This document shows positions 27,187 to 34,765 of a stretch of DNA of 64,000 bases, piece after piece. The stretch comes from Janthinobacterium sp. CG3. GTDB lineage: Bacteria > Pseudomonadota > Gammaproteobacteria > Burkholderiales > Burkholderiaceae_D. The position numbers and the translations under genes were made by a program. Numbering within the stretch: the stretch's first letter is position 1; every line of letters begins with the position of its first letter. Below the pieces are notes generated by a model, which saw nothing but the letters and a program-made list of their open reading frames with translations, did no database searches and was not told where the DNA came from. The DNA lies in contig NZ_KB467824.1 of NCBI RefSeq assembly GCF_000344615.1, forward strand, positions 5,146,778 through 5,210,777. Direction: 5' to 3'.

Positions 27187-28073
27187 ACCGAGGCCGGCTT
27201 GCGCAGCCAGGCCAGGCTGGGGCGGAAGCCGGTCACCAGCGCGGTGCCGACGATGACAATGGAGGAGCCGGCCACGGTGTGCCAGCCGAAGTCCTCGCCG
27301 AGGAACAGGCAGCCCCACAGGATGCCGAACACCGGTATCAGGAACGTCACCGTCAGCGCCGAGGTGGCGCCGACGTCGTGGATCAGGCGGAAGTACAGCA
27401 GGAAGGCGACGCCGCTGCACAGCACGCCGAGCGCCAGCACCGCCGCCATCACGCCCACGCTGGGGCTGGCCGGGGCCGGGAAAAACGGCAGCGCCGGCAG
27501 CACCATCAGCGCGGCGGCCCACATGCTGCCGTGGGCGTTGGCGAAGGGCTCGACCGCCTTGGCCGATTTGGCGTAGGTGGTGGCGATGCCGTAGCAAAAG
27601 GCCGCCAGCAGGCCGGCGCAGATCGCCACGCCGGCGCCGGCCTGGGTCGAGACGTGGTCGAAGCCGACTAGCAGGGCCACGCCGCCCAGGCCGAGCACCA
27701 GGCCGAGCAGGGTGCGCGGCGCCATCGCGTGGCGGCTCCAGACGGCGGCGATCAGCGCGCTCCAGATCGGCGAGGTGGCGTTCAGCACCGACAGCACCGA
27801 GGCCGACAGGCTGGTGGCGGCGTAGGCGTACAGCATGAACGGCAGCGTCGAGTTGAAGAAGCCGAGCACCATGAAGTGCTGCCAGTGCTGGCGCAGGCCC
27901 AGCGGTTTTTTCAGCACGAAGCCGATCACGGCCAGGAACACGGCGGCCGAGCCGACCCGGTATTCGATCAGCACGGCCGGCCCGAGCACGGGCGCGCCGA
28001 TGCGCATGAACAGGAAGGAGGCGCCCCAGATCGCGGCCAATAGGATGAGCCTGAGGGAGTCGGCTGCTTTCAT
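27183..28073 (-). CDS. EamA/DMT-family transporter
   Basis: A 296-residue inner-membrane protein of ten helices in two EamA repeats, starting LRLILLAAIWGASFLFMRIGAP and with GALLVGF- and LFLGEDFGWHTVAGSSIVIVG-like segments near the end of each repeat. It is a probable metabolite or drug exporter of unknown substrate. The ATG at 28073 is preferred to a TTG seven codons upstream. It is coupled by a four-base overlap to alkA, a pairing with no obvious biochemical link. Confidence 0.85.
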   Translation of the reverse strand: MKAADSLRLILLAAIWGASFLFMRIGAPVLGPAVLIEYRVGSAAVFLAVIGFVLKKPLGLRQHWQHFMVLGFFNSTLPFMLYAYAATSLSASVLSVLNATSPIWSALIAAVWSRHAMAPRTLLGLVLGLGGVALLVGFDHVSTQAGAGVAICAGLLAAFCYGIATTYAKSAKAVEPFANAHGSMWAAALMVLPALPFFPAPASPSVGVMAAVLALGVLCSGVAFLLYFRLIHDVGATSALTVTFLIPVFGILWGCLFLGEDFGWHTVAGSSIVIVGTALVTGFRPSLAWLRKPASV

Positions 28074-28165
28074 GTCGTGTCTTTCATTTGCCAAAGGTGA
28101 AGTGTGCTACCGGCGCCGCCAGGGCGCCAGCCGATTCTTGCTATTGAACTGCGCGCTTGGATTGC

Positions 28166-29194
28166 TTAGTCGATGCGTTCGGTGAAGGCCCGCGCGCACG
28201 GCGTCTCGCCCGGCGCGGCCAGGGCGGCGGCGTGGCCGATTTGCAGCGCCGCCGGCACGGCGTTTTTCACGGCGGTCATTTCGGCCAGGATCGATATGGC
28301 GATCTCGGCCGGCGTCTTGCTGCCGATGTACAGGCCGATGGGAGCGTGCAGGCGCGCCAGTTGCTCGGCGCTGACGTCGAACTGCAGCAGGCGCTCGCGG
28401 CGCTTGCCGTTGTTCAGGCGCGAGCCGATCGCGCCGACGTAGAAGGCGTCCGATTTCAGCGCCTCCATCAGCGCCAGGTCGTCCAGCTTGGGGTCGTGGG
28501 TCAGGGCGACGACGGCGCTGCGCCGGTCCAGCCGCAGTGCCAGCACCAGATCGTCCGGCATCGCGTGCACCAGTTCGACGCCGGGCAGTTGCCAGCCGCC
28601 GCGGTATTCCTCGCGCGGGTCGCAGACGACGACGTGGTAGTCCATCGCCATGGCGATTTGCGCGAGAAAGCGCGACAGTTGGCCGGCGCCGATGATCAGC
28701 AGGCGCCAGCGCGGGCCGTGCACGGTGGTCAGCACGCGCCCGTTGAGTTGCAGCGCGGCGCCGGGGCCGGCCGGCGCCAGCGTGACGGCGCCGCTGTCGA
28801 GGTCGAGCCGGCGCGCCACCAGTTCGTGGCGCTCCAGGCGTTGCAGCAGTTCGGCCACGGCGCTGCGCGGCGTCAGCGGCTCGATCGCCAATTCGATGGT
28901 GCCGCCGCAGGGCAGGCCGAAGCGCTGCGCCTCGTCGGCCGTGATGCCGTAGCTGACCAGCTCTGGCGCGCGGCGGCGGATGCCGTGCCGGCGCACCCGG
29001 TCGATCAGGTCGTCCTCGATGCAGCCGCCGGAGACCGAGCCGACCACGCGGCCGTCGTCGCAGATGGCCAGCGTGGCGCCGACCGGGCGCGGACTCGACC
29101 CCCAGGTCTTGGTCACGGTGACCAATTCGCAGCGGTGGCCGGCCGCCAGCCAGGCGGCGCTGCTCTTCAACACTTCGAGGTCGATGCTGTCCAT
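28166..29194 (-). CDS. XdhC/CoxI family molybdenum-enzyme maturation protein
   Basis: A 342-residue protein with the XdhC N-terminal domain (about 10-80: TWGSSPRPVGA, GSVSGGCIEDDL, then CGGTIEL near 105) and a C-terminal Rossmann domain beginning LLIIGAGQLSRFLAQ (about 170) with HDPKLDDLAL and FYVGAIGS. XdhC proteins protect and sulfurate the molybdenum cofactor before its insertion into xanthine dehydrogenase-like enzymes. No xdhAB or coxLMS genes are adjacent, so its client enzyme is elsewhere. Molybdenum cofactor genes do occur at the far end of the window. The ATG at 29194 fits the family; one six codons earlier is also possible. Confidence 0.88.
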   Translation of the reverse strand: MDSIDLEVLKSSAAWLAAGHRCELVTVTKTWGSSPRPVGATLAICDDGRVVGSVSGGCIEDDLIDRVRRHGIRRRAPELVSYGITADEAQRFGLPCGGTIELAIEPLTPRSAVAELLQRLERHELVARRLDLDSGAVTLAPAGPGAALQLNGRVLTTVHGPRWRLLIIGAGQLSRFLAQIAMAMDYHVVVCDPREEYRGGWQLPGVELVHAMPDDLVLALRLDRRSAVVALTHDPKLDDLALMEALKSDAFYVGAIGSRLNNGKRRERLLQFDVSAEQLARLHAPIGLYIGSKTPAEIAISILAEMTAVKNAVPAALQIGHAAALAAPGETPCARAFTERID

Positions 29195-29274
29195 TGCGCG
29201 AAAGGGCTCCATGCCGGGTGGTCGGGCGAAGCATGGAATATACTACGCGCTCCGAAAGCTTGCTGGGAGTAAAA

Positions 29275-29415
29275 ATGACACAGAACACAGACCAAGAAGA
29301 CGACGGCAACCCGAAGTTCGGGCGCCTGTTGATCGTGCTGTTCGCCGCCGTGGTGTTTTGCGCCGCGCTGACGTGGGTGATGGGGGTGTTTTTCCCCGAC
29401 TTCCCGAACTTTTAG
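29275..29415 (+). CDS. 46-residue single-pass membrane protein of unknown function
   Basis: A short reading frame with good support: GGGAG lies five bases before the ATG. The product starts MTQNTDQEDDGNPKFGR (acidic, cytosolic), then has one hydrophobic helix of about 22 residues (LLIVLFAAVVFCAALTWVMG) and ends FFPDFPNF. Positive residues before the helix suggest N-in topology. It is divergent from xdhC and convergent with hxlR. I do not recognise a named family; small proteins like this often modulate membrane complexes. Confidence 0.65.
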   Translation: MTQNTDQEDDGNPKFGRLLIVLFAAVVFCAALTWVMGVFFPDFPNF

Positions 29416-29493
29416 GCCCGTTCAGCTAACCCGGCCGGCGTCGGCGGCGGCTCGGCGTCGGATTACGCTCTGCTCATCCAACCTACGACACGC

Positions 29494-29949
29494 TCACGGC
29501 AACACCGGCAATTTGTTGACGACGGTATCGGCGGGGCCGAGCACCCGCCCGTCGGGCCGGCTTAGCCGCATGGTCGGAACCGGCGTGCCGGTGTCCCGCT
29601 CGACCATGGTGGAATGGCTTTCGCCGGCGCCATACAGATGCGCCTCGCTCCACTGGCGCAGGCTGACTAGCACGCCGAACAGGCTCAGCCCCTTGGGCGT
29701 GAGCACATACTCCCCGTAGGCGGTGCCGTCCGAGGCCGGCGCCATGTCCAGAATGCCGTTCTCGACCAGCTTGCGCAGGCGGTCCGCCAGGATGTTCCTG
29801 GCGACGCCAAGATTCTTCTGGAACACGCCAAAGCGCCGCACGCCGTCAAACGCGTCGCGCACGATCATCAGCGACCATTGATCGCCGACCACGGTCAGCG
29901 CACGCGCCACCGGGCACGCATCCATCCTTAACTCTTGCCGCTTAGCCAT
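29494..29949 (-). CDS. HxlR-family transcriptional regulator
   Basis: A 151-residue winged-helix regulator with the HxlR signature CPVARALTVVGDQWSLMIVRDAF, then FQKNLGVARNILADRLRKLVENGIL, and a C-terminal tail of about 45 residues. HxlR/YodB/CatR proteins respond to quinones, aldehydes or other electrophiles, often through the N-terminal cysteine (Cys at about residue 12 here). It is divergent from an MFS exporter gene, the usual regulator-target layout. Its ribosome-binding site is an 11-base G run directly before the ATG, which could vary in length. Confidence 0.9.
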   Translation of the reverse strand: MAKRQELRMDACPVARALTVVGDQWSLMIVRDAFDGVRRFGVFQKNLGVARNILADRLRKLVENGILDMAPASDGTAYGEYVLTPKGLSLFGVLVSLRQWSEAHLYGAGESHSTMVERDTGTPVPTMRLSRPDGRVLGPADTVVNKLPVLP

Positions 29950-29951
29950 TT

Positions 29952-29962
29952 CCCCCCCCCCC
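29952..29962 (-). promoter_or_regulatory. Poly-G (11) ribosome-binding site of hxlR-type gene
   Basis: On the coding strand eleven G are separated from the ATG by only AA. The run is the only purine-rich site able to pair with 16S rRNA, so slippage would alter spacing and translation. Confidence 0.65.
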
Positions 29963-29990
29963 GCGGGCGTGCCGCATTCAATCAAAGTGG

Positions 29991-30019
29991 TTGCATTTTA
30001 ATACTTGTATCGGTATGCT
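29991..30019 (+). promoter_or_regulatory. MFS-gene promoter with ATACTTGTAT operator
   Basis: -35 TTGCAT, 17-base spacer, -10 TATGCT. The palindrome ATAC-TT-GTAT (30001-30010), extended by CGGTAT, lies in the spacer, where the HxlR-type repressor could bind. Confidence 0.5.
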
Positions 30020-30066
30020 TCAACCAGTTTCAATTTAAAACCACATTGACCGAGCCGGGAGACGCC

Positions 30067-31308
30067 ATGTCCACATACTCCACCCGGGCCGCCGTCGGCG
30101 CCCGCCAGCCGGCGCCCGCCGCGGCCATGCCGCGCTACCTGACGCTGCTGTTTGCGGTGGCGAGCGCATTCAGCGTCGCCAACGTGTATTACGCGCAGCC
30201 GCTGTTGGACGCGCTGGCGCGCGAGTTCGGTATCAGCCACGGCGCCGTAGGCATGGTGATCGCGGCGACCCAGGTCGGCTGCGCGCTGGCGCTGCTGTGC
30301 GTGGTGCCGCTGGGCGATCTGCTGAACCGGCGCCGCCTGACCATCGTCCAGTTGGCGTTGCTGTGTGCGGCGCTGGTGGCGGTCGGCCTGGCCGGCAACA
30401 CCTCCTTCCTGCTCGGCGGCATGCTGGCGCTGGGTTTGCTGGGCACCGCCATGACGCAAGGCTTGATCGCCTACGCCGCCACGATGGCGGCGCCGTCCGA
30501 GCGCGGGCGGGTGGTCGGGGCCGCGCAAGCCGGCGTCATGATAGGCCTGCTGCTGGCGCGCGCGGTCGCCGGCCTGGTGGCCGACCTGGCCGGCTGGCGC
30601 GCGGTGTATTTTGCGGCGGCGGCCTTGGCGCTGGTGTTGTTGGCGATCCTGGCGCGGGTGCTGCCGGGCCAGGCCGCGACCACCGTCAAGCTGACGTATG
30701 CGCAATTGCTGGCGTCGATGTTGCGCATGTTGTGGCGCGACCGGGTGTTGCAGGTGCGCGGCGTGATCGCCATGCTGATGTTCGCTACGCTGAGTATTTT
30801 TTGGACCGTGCTGGTATTGCCCCTGAGTGCGGCGCCGCACGCGCTGTCGCACACGGCGATCGGCGCGTTCGGGCTGGTCGGCGTGGTGGGGGCGCTGGCC
30901 GCCGCGCGCGCCGGGCAACTGGCCGACCGCGGCTTGGGGCAATGGACCAGCGGGGTCGCGCTGGCGCTGTTGCTGGCGGCCTGGCTGCCGCTGGCGTTCA
31001 CCGACACCTCGCTGTGGGCCTTAATTGTCGGCATTGTCGTGCTGGACCTCGCCGGGCAGGCCATTCACGTGACCAACCAGAGCATGATATTCAGCGCGCA
31101 CGCCGACGCGCATAGCCGCGTCGTTGCCTGTTACATGATGTTCTACACGGTGGGGAGCGGGCTGGGCGCCATTGCCACCACCCATGTCTACGCGGCGGCG
31201 GGCTGGTCCGGCGTCTGCCTGCTTGGGGCCGGCGTCAGCCTGGCGGCGTTGGTGTTTTGGATGCTGACCTTGTGTTGCATGCCGAAGGACGGCGACGCGC
31301 TGATGTAA
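30067..31308 (+). CDS. Major facilitator superfamily exporter
   Basis: A 413-residue protein with twelve predicted membrane helices. MFS motifs are visible: ANVYYAQPLLDAL near residue 35 and GDLLNRRRL (motif A between helices 2 and 3), and AAPSERGRVVGAAQAGVMIGLLLARAVAGLVAD in the N-terminal half, typical of the YnfM/AraJ-like drug exporters. GGGAG precedes the ATG at 30067; longer in-frame starts are unsupported. It is divergent from the HxlR gene with an operator-like palindrome in its promoter, suggesting induced export of a toxic compound. Confidence 0.9.
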   Translation: MSTYSTRAAVGARQPAPAAAMPRYLTLLFAVASAFSVANVYYAQPLLDALAREFGISHGAVGMVIAATQVGCALALLCVVPLGDLLNRRRLTIVQLALLCAALVAVGLAGNTSFLLGGMLALGLLGTAMTQGLIAYAATMAAPSERGRVVGAAQAGVMIGLLLARAVAGLVADLAGWRAVYFAAAALALVLLAILARVLPGQAATTVKLTYAQLLASMLRMLWRDRVLQVRGVIAMLMFATLSIFWTVLVLPLSAAPHALSHTAIGAFGLVGVVGALAAARAGQLADRGLGQWTSGVALALLLAAWLPLAFTDTSLWALIVGIVVLDLAGQAIHVTNQSMIFSAHADAHSRVVACYMMFYTVGSGLGAIATTHVYAAAGWSGVCLLGAGVSLAALVFWMLTLCCMPKDGDALM

Positions 31309-31346
31309 CAAATGAAAGCAATTCGATCAGCGGCGCGCCGGCGGCG

Positions 31347-32447
31347 TTACGGCAGCAGCGCGGTCTTGCTGGCCTGCTTGGCCTTGATCTCGGCAACGGT
31401 CTTGTTGATCGCGGCGACGCGGAAGGCGACGCCGGGATGGTTGGCGGTGTAGCCGTTGAGCACGCTGGCCGGGTAGGCCGTCGCCAGCCGCTGCCAGAAG
31501 CTGGCGGCGTTGTTGATGTTGTAGCCGCCGCGCGCCAGCAGGTACAGCGCCAGCCTGTCGGCGGCCGCGTCGAGTTCCTGCGGCATCGGCTTGACGCCGC
31601 CGCTGCCGATCAGCATCGACAGGTCGGGCGCGACGTTGTTCAGGTTCTCGATGATGCTGCCCAGGGTGCCGGTGGCGCGCTGCGCGGTGGCGTGGGCGAG
31701 GATGTTGTGCGCCATGTCCTTGGCCATCACGTAGGCGATCGACTCGTCGTTCTGGGCGAAGTTGATCATGCCGCGGGTGAGCATGACGCGCTGGCCGTCG
31801 GCGTAGGAGTTGACGTTGTCGGCGTTGCCCAGGTCGACCCGGAAGGCGCAGGCGCGCGTCACCGGCACGCTCAGCTTCTGGTCGGCGCCGTCGCGCGCGA
31901 TGGTCATGGTCAACGTGGCGCGGCTGGCCACCAGCGGGCCGAAGATGCCGGCCGCCTGGGTTTCGGCGTTGGCGCCGCGCGGCAGCACCTTGCCGTCGGC
32001 CGCGACCAGGCCGTCGCCCTTGCGCAGGCCGGCGCGCGCCGCGCCGCTGCCGGCCAGCACGCCCGACACCTGCAGCATGTCGCTATAGCCCAGCGCCGCC
32101 CGCGAGGCGTCGGCGAACTCGCCCGGGTAGGAGTATTTGTTCTTGGCGGTGAAGCCGAGCAGGTTGCGCGCCTGGTTCTTGCACAGGTCGGCGTTGTTGA
32201 TCAGCAGCGGCGCCGCCACCTTGTACAGGCGTTCCTGCAGGCCGACCATCCTGGCGACGGTTTCCTGCGCCGCCAGCATGCGCTGGGTCACCACCGGCGC
32301 GGCCATTCCCGGCCGCGGCGGCGGCTGCAGCGGCGCGCGCTCGTCGGTGTAGACGGGCGGGGTCGAGCAGGCGCCCAGCAGCGTCGCCAGCAGGGCGGCG
32401 GCCGGGGCGCGGAATCGGAGTGCTACAGCGGGGGCGTGACCAGGCAT
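31347..32447 (-). CDS. PDZ-containing lipoprotein resembling M48 peptidases, zinc motif lost
   Basis: A 366-residue protein with a lipoprotein signal (LLATLLGAC, lipidated Cys27). A PDZ-like segment (about 118-160, VSGVLAGSGAARAGLRKGDGL) precedes an M48-type domain. Where M48 peptidases have HExxH, this protein reads KDMAH at 243-247, so the first His and the Glu are replaced and only the second His remains. The following text NILAHATAQ and the later ADRLALYLLARGGYN match M48 helices. It is probably a catalytically dead scaffold or chaperone in the periplasm. AAGGAAG precedes the ATG. It starts 10 bases after dut and is the last gene of that operon. Confidence 0.75.
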   Translation of the reverse strand: MPGHAPAVALRFRAPAAALLATLLGACSTPPVYTDERAPLQPPPRPGMAAPVVTQRMLAAQETVARMVGLQERLYKVAAPLLINNADLCKNQARNLLGFTAKNKYSYPGEFADASRAALGYSDMLQVSGVLAGSGAARAGLRKGDGLVAADGKVLPRGANAETQAAGIFGPLVASRATLTMTIARDGADQKLSVPVTRACAFRVDLGNADNVNSYADGQRVMLTRGMINFAQNDESIAYVMAKDMAHNILAHATAQRATGTLGSIIENLNNVAPDLSMLIGSGGVKPMPQELDAAADRLALYLLARGGYNINNAASFWQRLATAYPASVLNGYTANHPGVAFRVAAINKTVAEIKAKQASKTALLP

Positions 32448-32457
32448 CGATACTTCC

Positions 32458-32907
32458 TTATTGTTTTCCAGTGCTGCCGAAGCCGCCAACACCGCGTTCG
32501 CTTGTGTCGAATTCCTCGACAATGTTAAAGCCCACTTGCAGCACCGGCACAATGATCAACTGCGCCAGCCGTTCCATCGGGTTGAGGGTAAACGCGCTAT
32601 GGCCGCGGTTCCAGGTCGAGACCATCAACTGGCCTTGATAATCGGAATCGATCAAGCCTACCAGATTGCCCAGTACGATGCCGTTCTTGTGGCCCATGCC
32701 GCTGCGCGGCAGGATCATCGCCGCGTAGGACGGGTCGCCGACGTGGATCGCCAGGCCGGTCGGGATCAGCACGGTCTGGCCGGCTTCGATGGTGATGGGC
32801 GCGTCGATGCAGGCGCGCAGGTCGAGGCCGGCGCTGCCCGGGGTGGCGTAGGCCGGCATCTGTTCGCGCATGCGCGGGTCGAGGATTTTGACGTCGATGG
32901 TTTTCAT
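32458..32907 (-). CDS. dut: Deoxyuridine 5'-triphosphate nucleotidohydrolase
   Basis: A 149-residue trimeric dUTPase with its five motifs, including [13 protein letters not shown] (1), [11 protein letters not shown] (2), [11 protein letters not shown] (3), [13 protein letters not shown] (4) and [11 protein letters not shown] (5). It converts dUTP to dUMP, keeping uracil out of DNA and supplying thymidylate synthesis. Complete and of normal length. It lies between coaBC and the M48-like lipoprotein gene in the ribF-ileS-lspA-coaBC-dut order common in Burkholderiales. Confidence 0.97.
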   Translation of the reverse strand: MKTIDVKILDPRMREQMPAYATPGSAGLDLRACIDAPITIEAGQTVLIPTGLAIHVGDPSYAAMILPRSGMGHKNGIVLGNLVGLIDSDYQGQLMVSTWNRGHSAFTLNPMERLAQLIIVPVLQVGFNIVEEFDTSERGVGGFGSTGKQ

Positions 32908-32959
32908 AGTGGCTTCTCGTGCTAGGGTAGGGGCGGTGTGGCGGCGTTGGCCGCCGGGG

Positions 32960-34183
32960 TCACTGGAACAGCGAATTGTGGGCCAGCCGCTTGGAGATTT
33001 CGCAGATCAGCTGGCGCGCCAGTTCCAGCTTGCCGGCGCGCGGCAAGACCGTGTGGCCGTGTTCGTCGAACAGGATGATGGTGTTGTCGTCCTGGCCGAA
33101 GGTGTGGTGGCCGATGTTGCCGACCAGCAGGGGGATGCCCTTTTTTTCGCGCTTGCTGGCGCCGAAGGCGACCAGGTTTTCCGATTCGGCGGCGAAGCCG
33201 ACGCAATACGGATAGCCGGACAGGTTGGTGCGCGCCGCAACCGCCGCCAGGATGTCGGGGTTTTGCTCGAACTTCAGCTCCGGCACGGAGCCGTCGGCCT
33301 GCTTCTTCATTTTCTGTTCGCTGGCGTTGAGCACGCGCCAGTCGGCCACCGCGGCGACCGCGATGAAGACGTGCTGGCCGTCGAGCTGGCCCATGACGGC
33401 GTCGTGCATCTGCTGCGCGCTTTGCACGTTGACGCGGCGCACGCCGAACGGCGCCTCCAGCGCGGTCGGGCCGGAGACCAGCGTGACCTCGGCGCCGGCT
33501 TCGCGGGCGGCGCGCGCCACGGCGTAACCCATCTTGCCCGACGACAGGTTGGTGATGCCGCGCACCGGGTCGATCGCCTCGAAGGTCGGGCCGGCGGTGA
33601 TCAGCACGCGCTTGCCGGCCAGCGCCTTCGGCTGGAAGGCGGCGATCAATTCCTCCAGCAATTGCTGCGCTTCGAGCATGCGGCCCAGGCCGACCTCGCC
33701 GCAGGCTTGCTCGCCGGCGCCGGGGCCGAACAGGGCGATGCCGTCGTCGCGCAGTTGCTGGGCGTTGCGCTGGGTGGCCGGGTTCCGCCACATTTCAACG
33801 TTCATCGCCGGCGCCAGCAGCAGCGGCAGCGCGGCCGGGCGCGCCAGGCACAGCGTCGACAGCAGGTCGTCGCAGACGCCGTGCGCCAGCTTGGACATGA
33901 AGTCGGCCGAGCAGGGCGCCACCAGGATCGCGTCGGCGCCGCGGCTCAGGTCGATGTGCGCCATGTTGTTGTCGACGCGGGCGTCCCACTGGCTGCTGTG
34001 GACCGGGTGGCCCGACAGCGCCTGCATCGTCACCGCGGTGATGAAGTGGGTGGCGGCGTCGGTCATGACGACGCGCACCTCGGCGCCGGCCCTGGTCATG
34101 GCGCGGCACAGTTCCGCCGCTTTGTAGCAGGCGACGCCGCCGGACAGGCCCAGGACGATTTTTTTACCAGACAGTTCCATCAT
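32960..34183 (-). CDS. coaBC: Bifunctional phosphopantothenoylcysteine decarboxylase/phosphopantothenate--cysteine ligase
   Basis: A 407-residue two-domain enzyme. The flavin-dependent decarboxylase half (about 1-190) has [15 protein letters not shown], the catalytic His in [16 protein letters not shown] and the active Cys in [12 protein letters not shown]. The CTP-dependent ligase half (about 190-407) has [25 protein letters not shown] and AVADWR. Together they make 4'-phosphopantetheine for coenzyme A. It starts 12 bases after lspA and precedes dut. Confidence 0.97.
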   Translation of the reverse strand: MMELSGKKIVLGLSGGVACYKAAELCRAMTRAGAEVRVVMTDAATHFITAVTMQALSGHPVHSSQWDARVDNNMAHIDLSRGADAILVAPCSADFMSKLAHGVCDDLLSTLCLARPAALPLLLAPAMNVEMWRNPATQRNAQQLRDDGIALFGPGAGEQACGEVGLGRMLEAQQLLEELIAAFQPKALAGKRVLITAGPTFEAIDPVRGITNLSSGKMGYAVARAAREAGAEVTLVSGPTALEAPFGVRRVNVQSAQQMHDAVMGQLDGQHVFIAVAAVADWRVLNASEQKMKKQADGSVPELKFEQNPDILAAVAARTNLSGYPYCVGFAAESENLVAFGASKREKKGIPLLVGNIGHHTFGQDDNTIILFDEHGHTVLPRAGKLELARQLICEISKRLAHNSLFQ

Positions 34184-34195
34184 GCTTCTCCGGGA

Positions 34196-34699
34196 TTACT
34201 TGTTCACGCGCCGCAGTTCGTCGAGGATGAACAGCGCGGCGCCGAGGAAAATGGCCGAGTCGGCGAGGTTGAAGGCCGGGAAGTGTCCCCAGCCCTTGAG
34301 GTGGAAATCGAGGAAGTCGATGACGTGGCCGTAGGCGATGCGGTCGATCACGTTGCCGATGGCGCCGCCCATGATCAGCGCCAGCGCCCAGCAGAACAGG
34401 CGCTGGCCGGCGTGCTTTTTGAGCAGGTAGAGGATGAACAGCACCGCGCCGATGGCGATGGCGGTGAAGAAATAGCGCTGCCAGCCGCCGGCGTTCTTCA
34501 GGAAGCTGAAGGCGGCGCCCGGGTTGTAGACCAGGGTCAGGTTGAAAAACGAGGTGACGACGCGCTCTTCGGCGTAGGCGAACAGGCGCGCGACGGTGAT
34601 CTTCGAGACCTGGTCGAGCAGGATCACGATGGCGGCGATGCCCAGCCAGGGCAGCAGCGACGATTGCGTTTTGGACGAGAAGGTTTTTTTAGTGGCCAT
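34196..34699 (-). CDS. lspA: Lipoprotein signal peptidase (signal peptidase II)
   Basis: A 167-residue membrane protease with four helices. The conserved boxes are [34 protein letters not shown] with the first catalytic Asp, and [15 protein letters not shown] with the second. It cleaves prolipoprotein signal peptides at the lipidated cysteine. Located between ileS and coaBC, the usual proteobacterial position. Substrates include the M48-like lipoprotein encoded in the same operon. Confidence 0.97.
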   Translation of the reverse strand: MATKKTFSSKTQSSLLPWLGIAAIVILLDQVSKITVARLFAYAEERVVTSFFNLTLVYNPGAAFSFLKNAGGWQRYFFTAIAIGAVLFILYLLKKHAGQRLFCWALALIMGGAIGNVIDRIAYGHVIDFLDFHLKGWGHFPAFNLADSAIFLGAALFILDELRRVNK

Positions 34700-34765
34700 A
34701 GTTTTCTATTCGGGTTCGTGGCCGCCATCGCGCGGCTCGGCGATGGCGGGGTGGCGCATCGCAGT

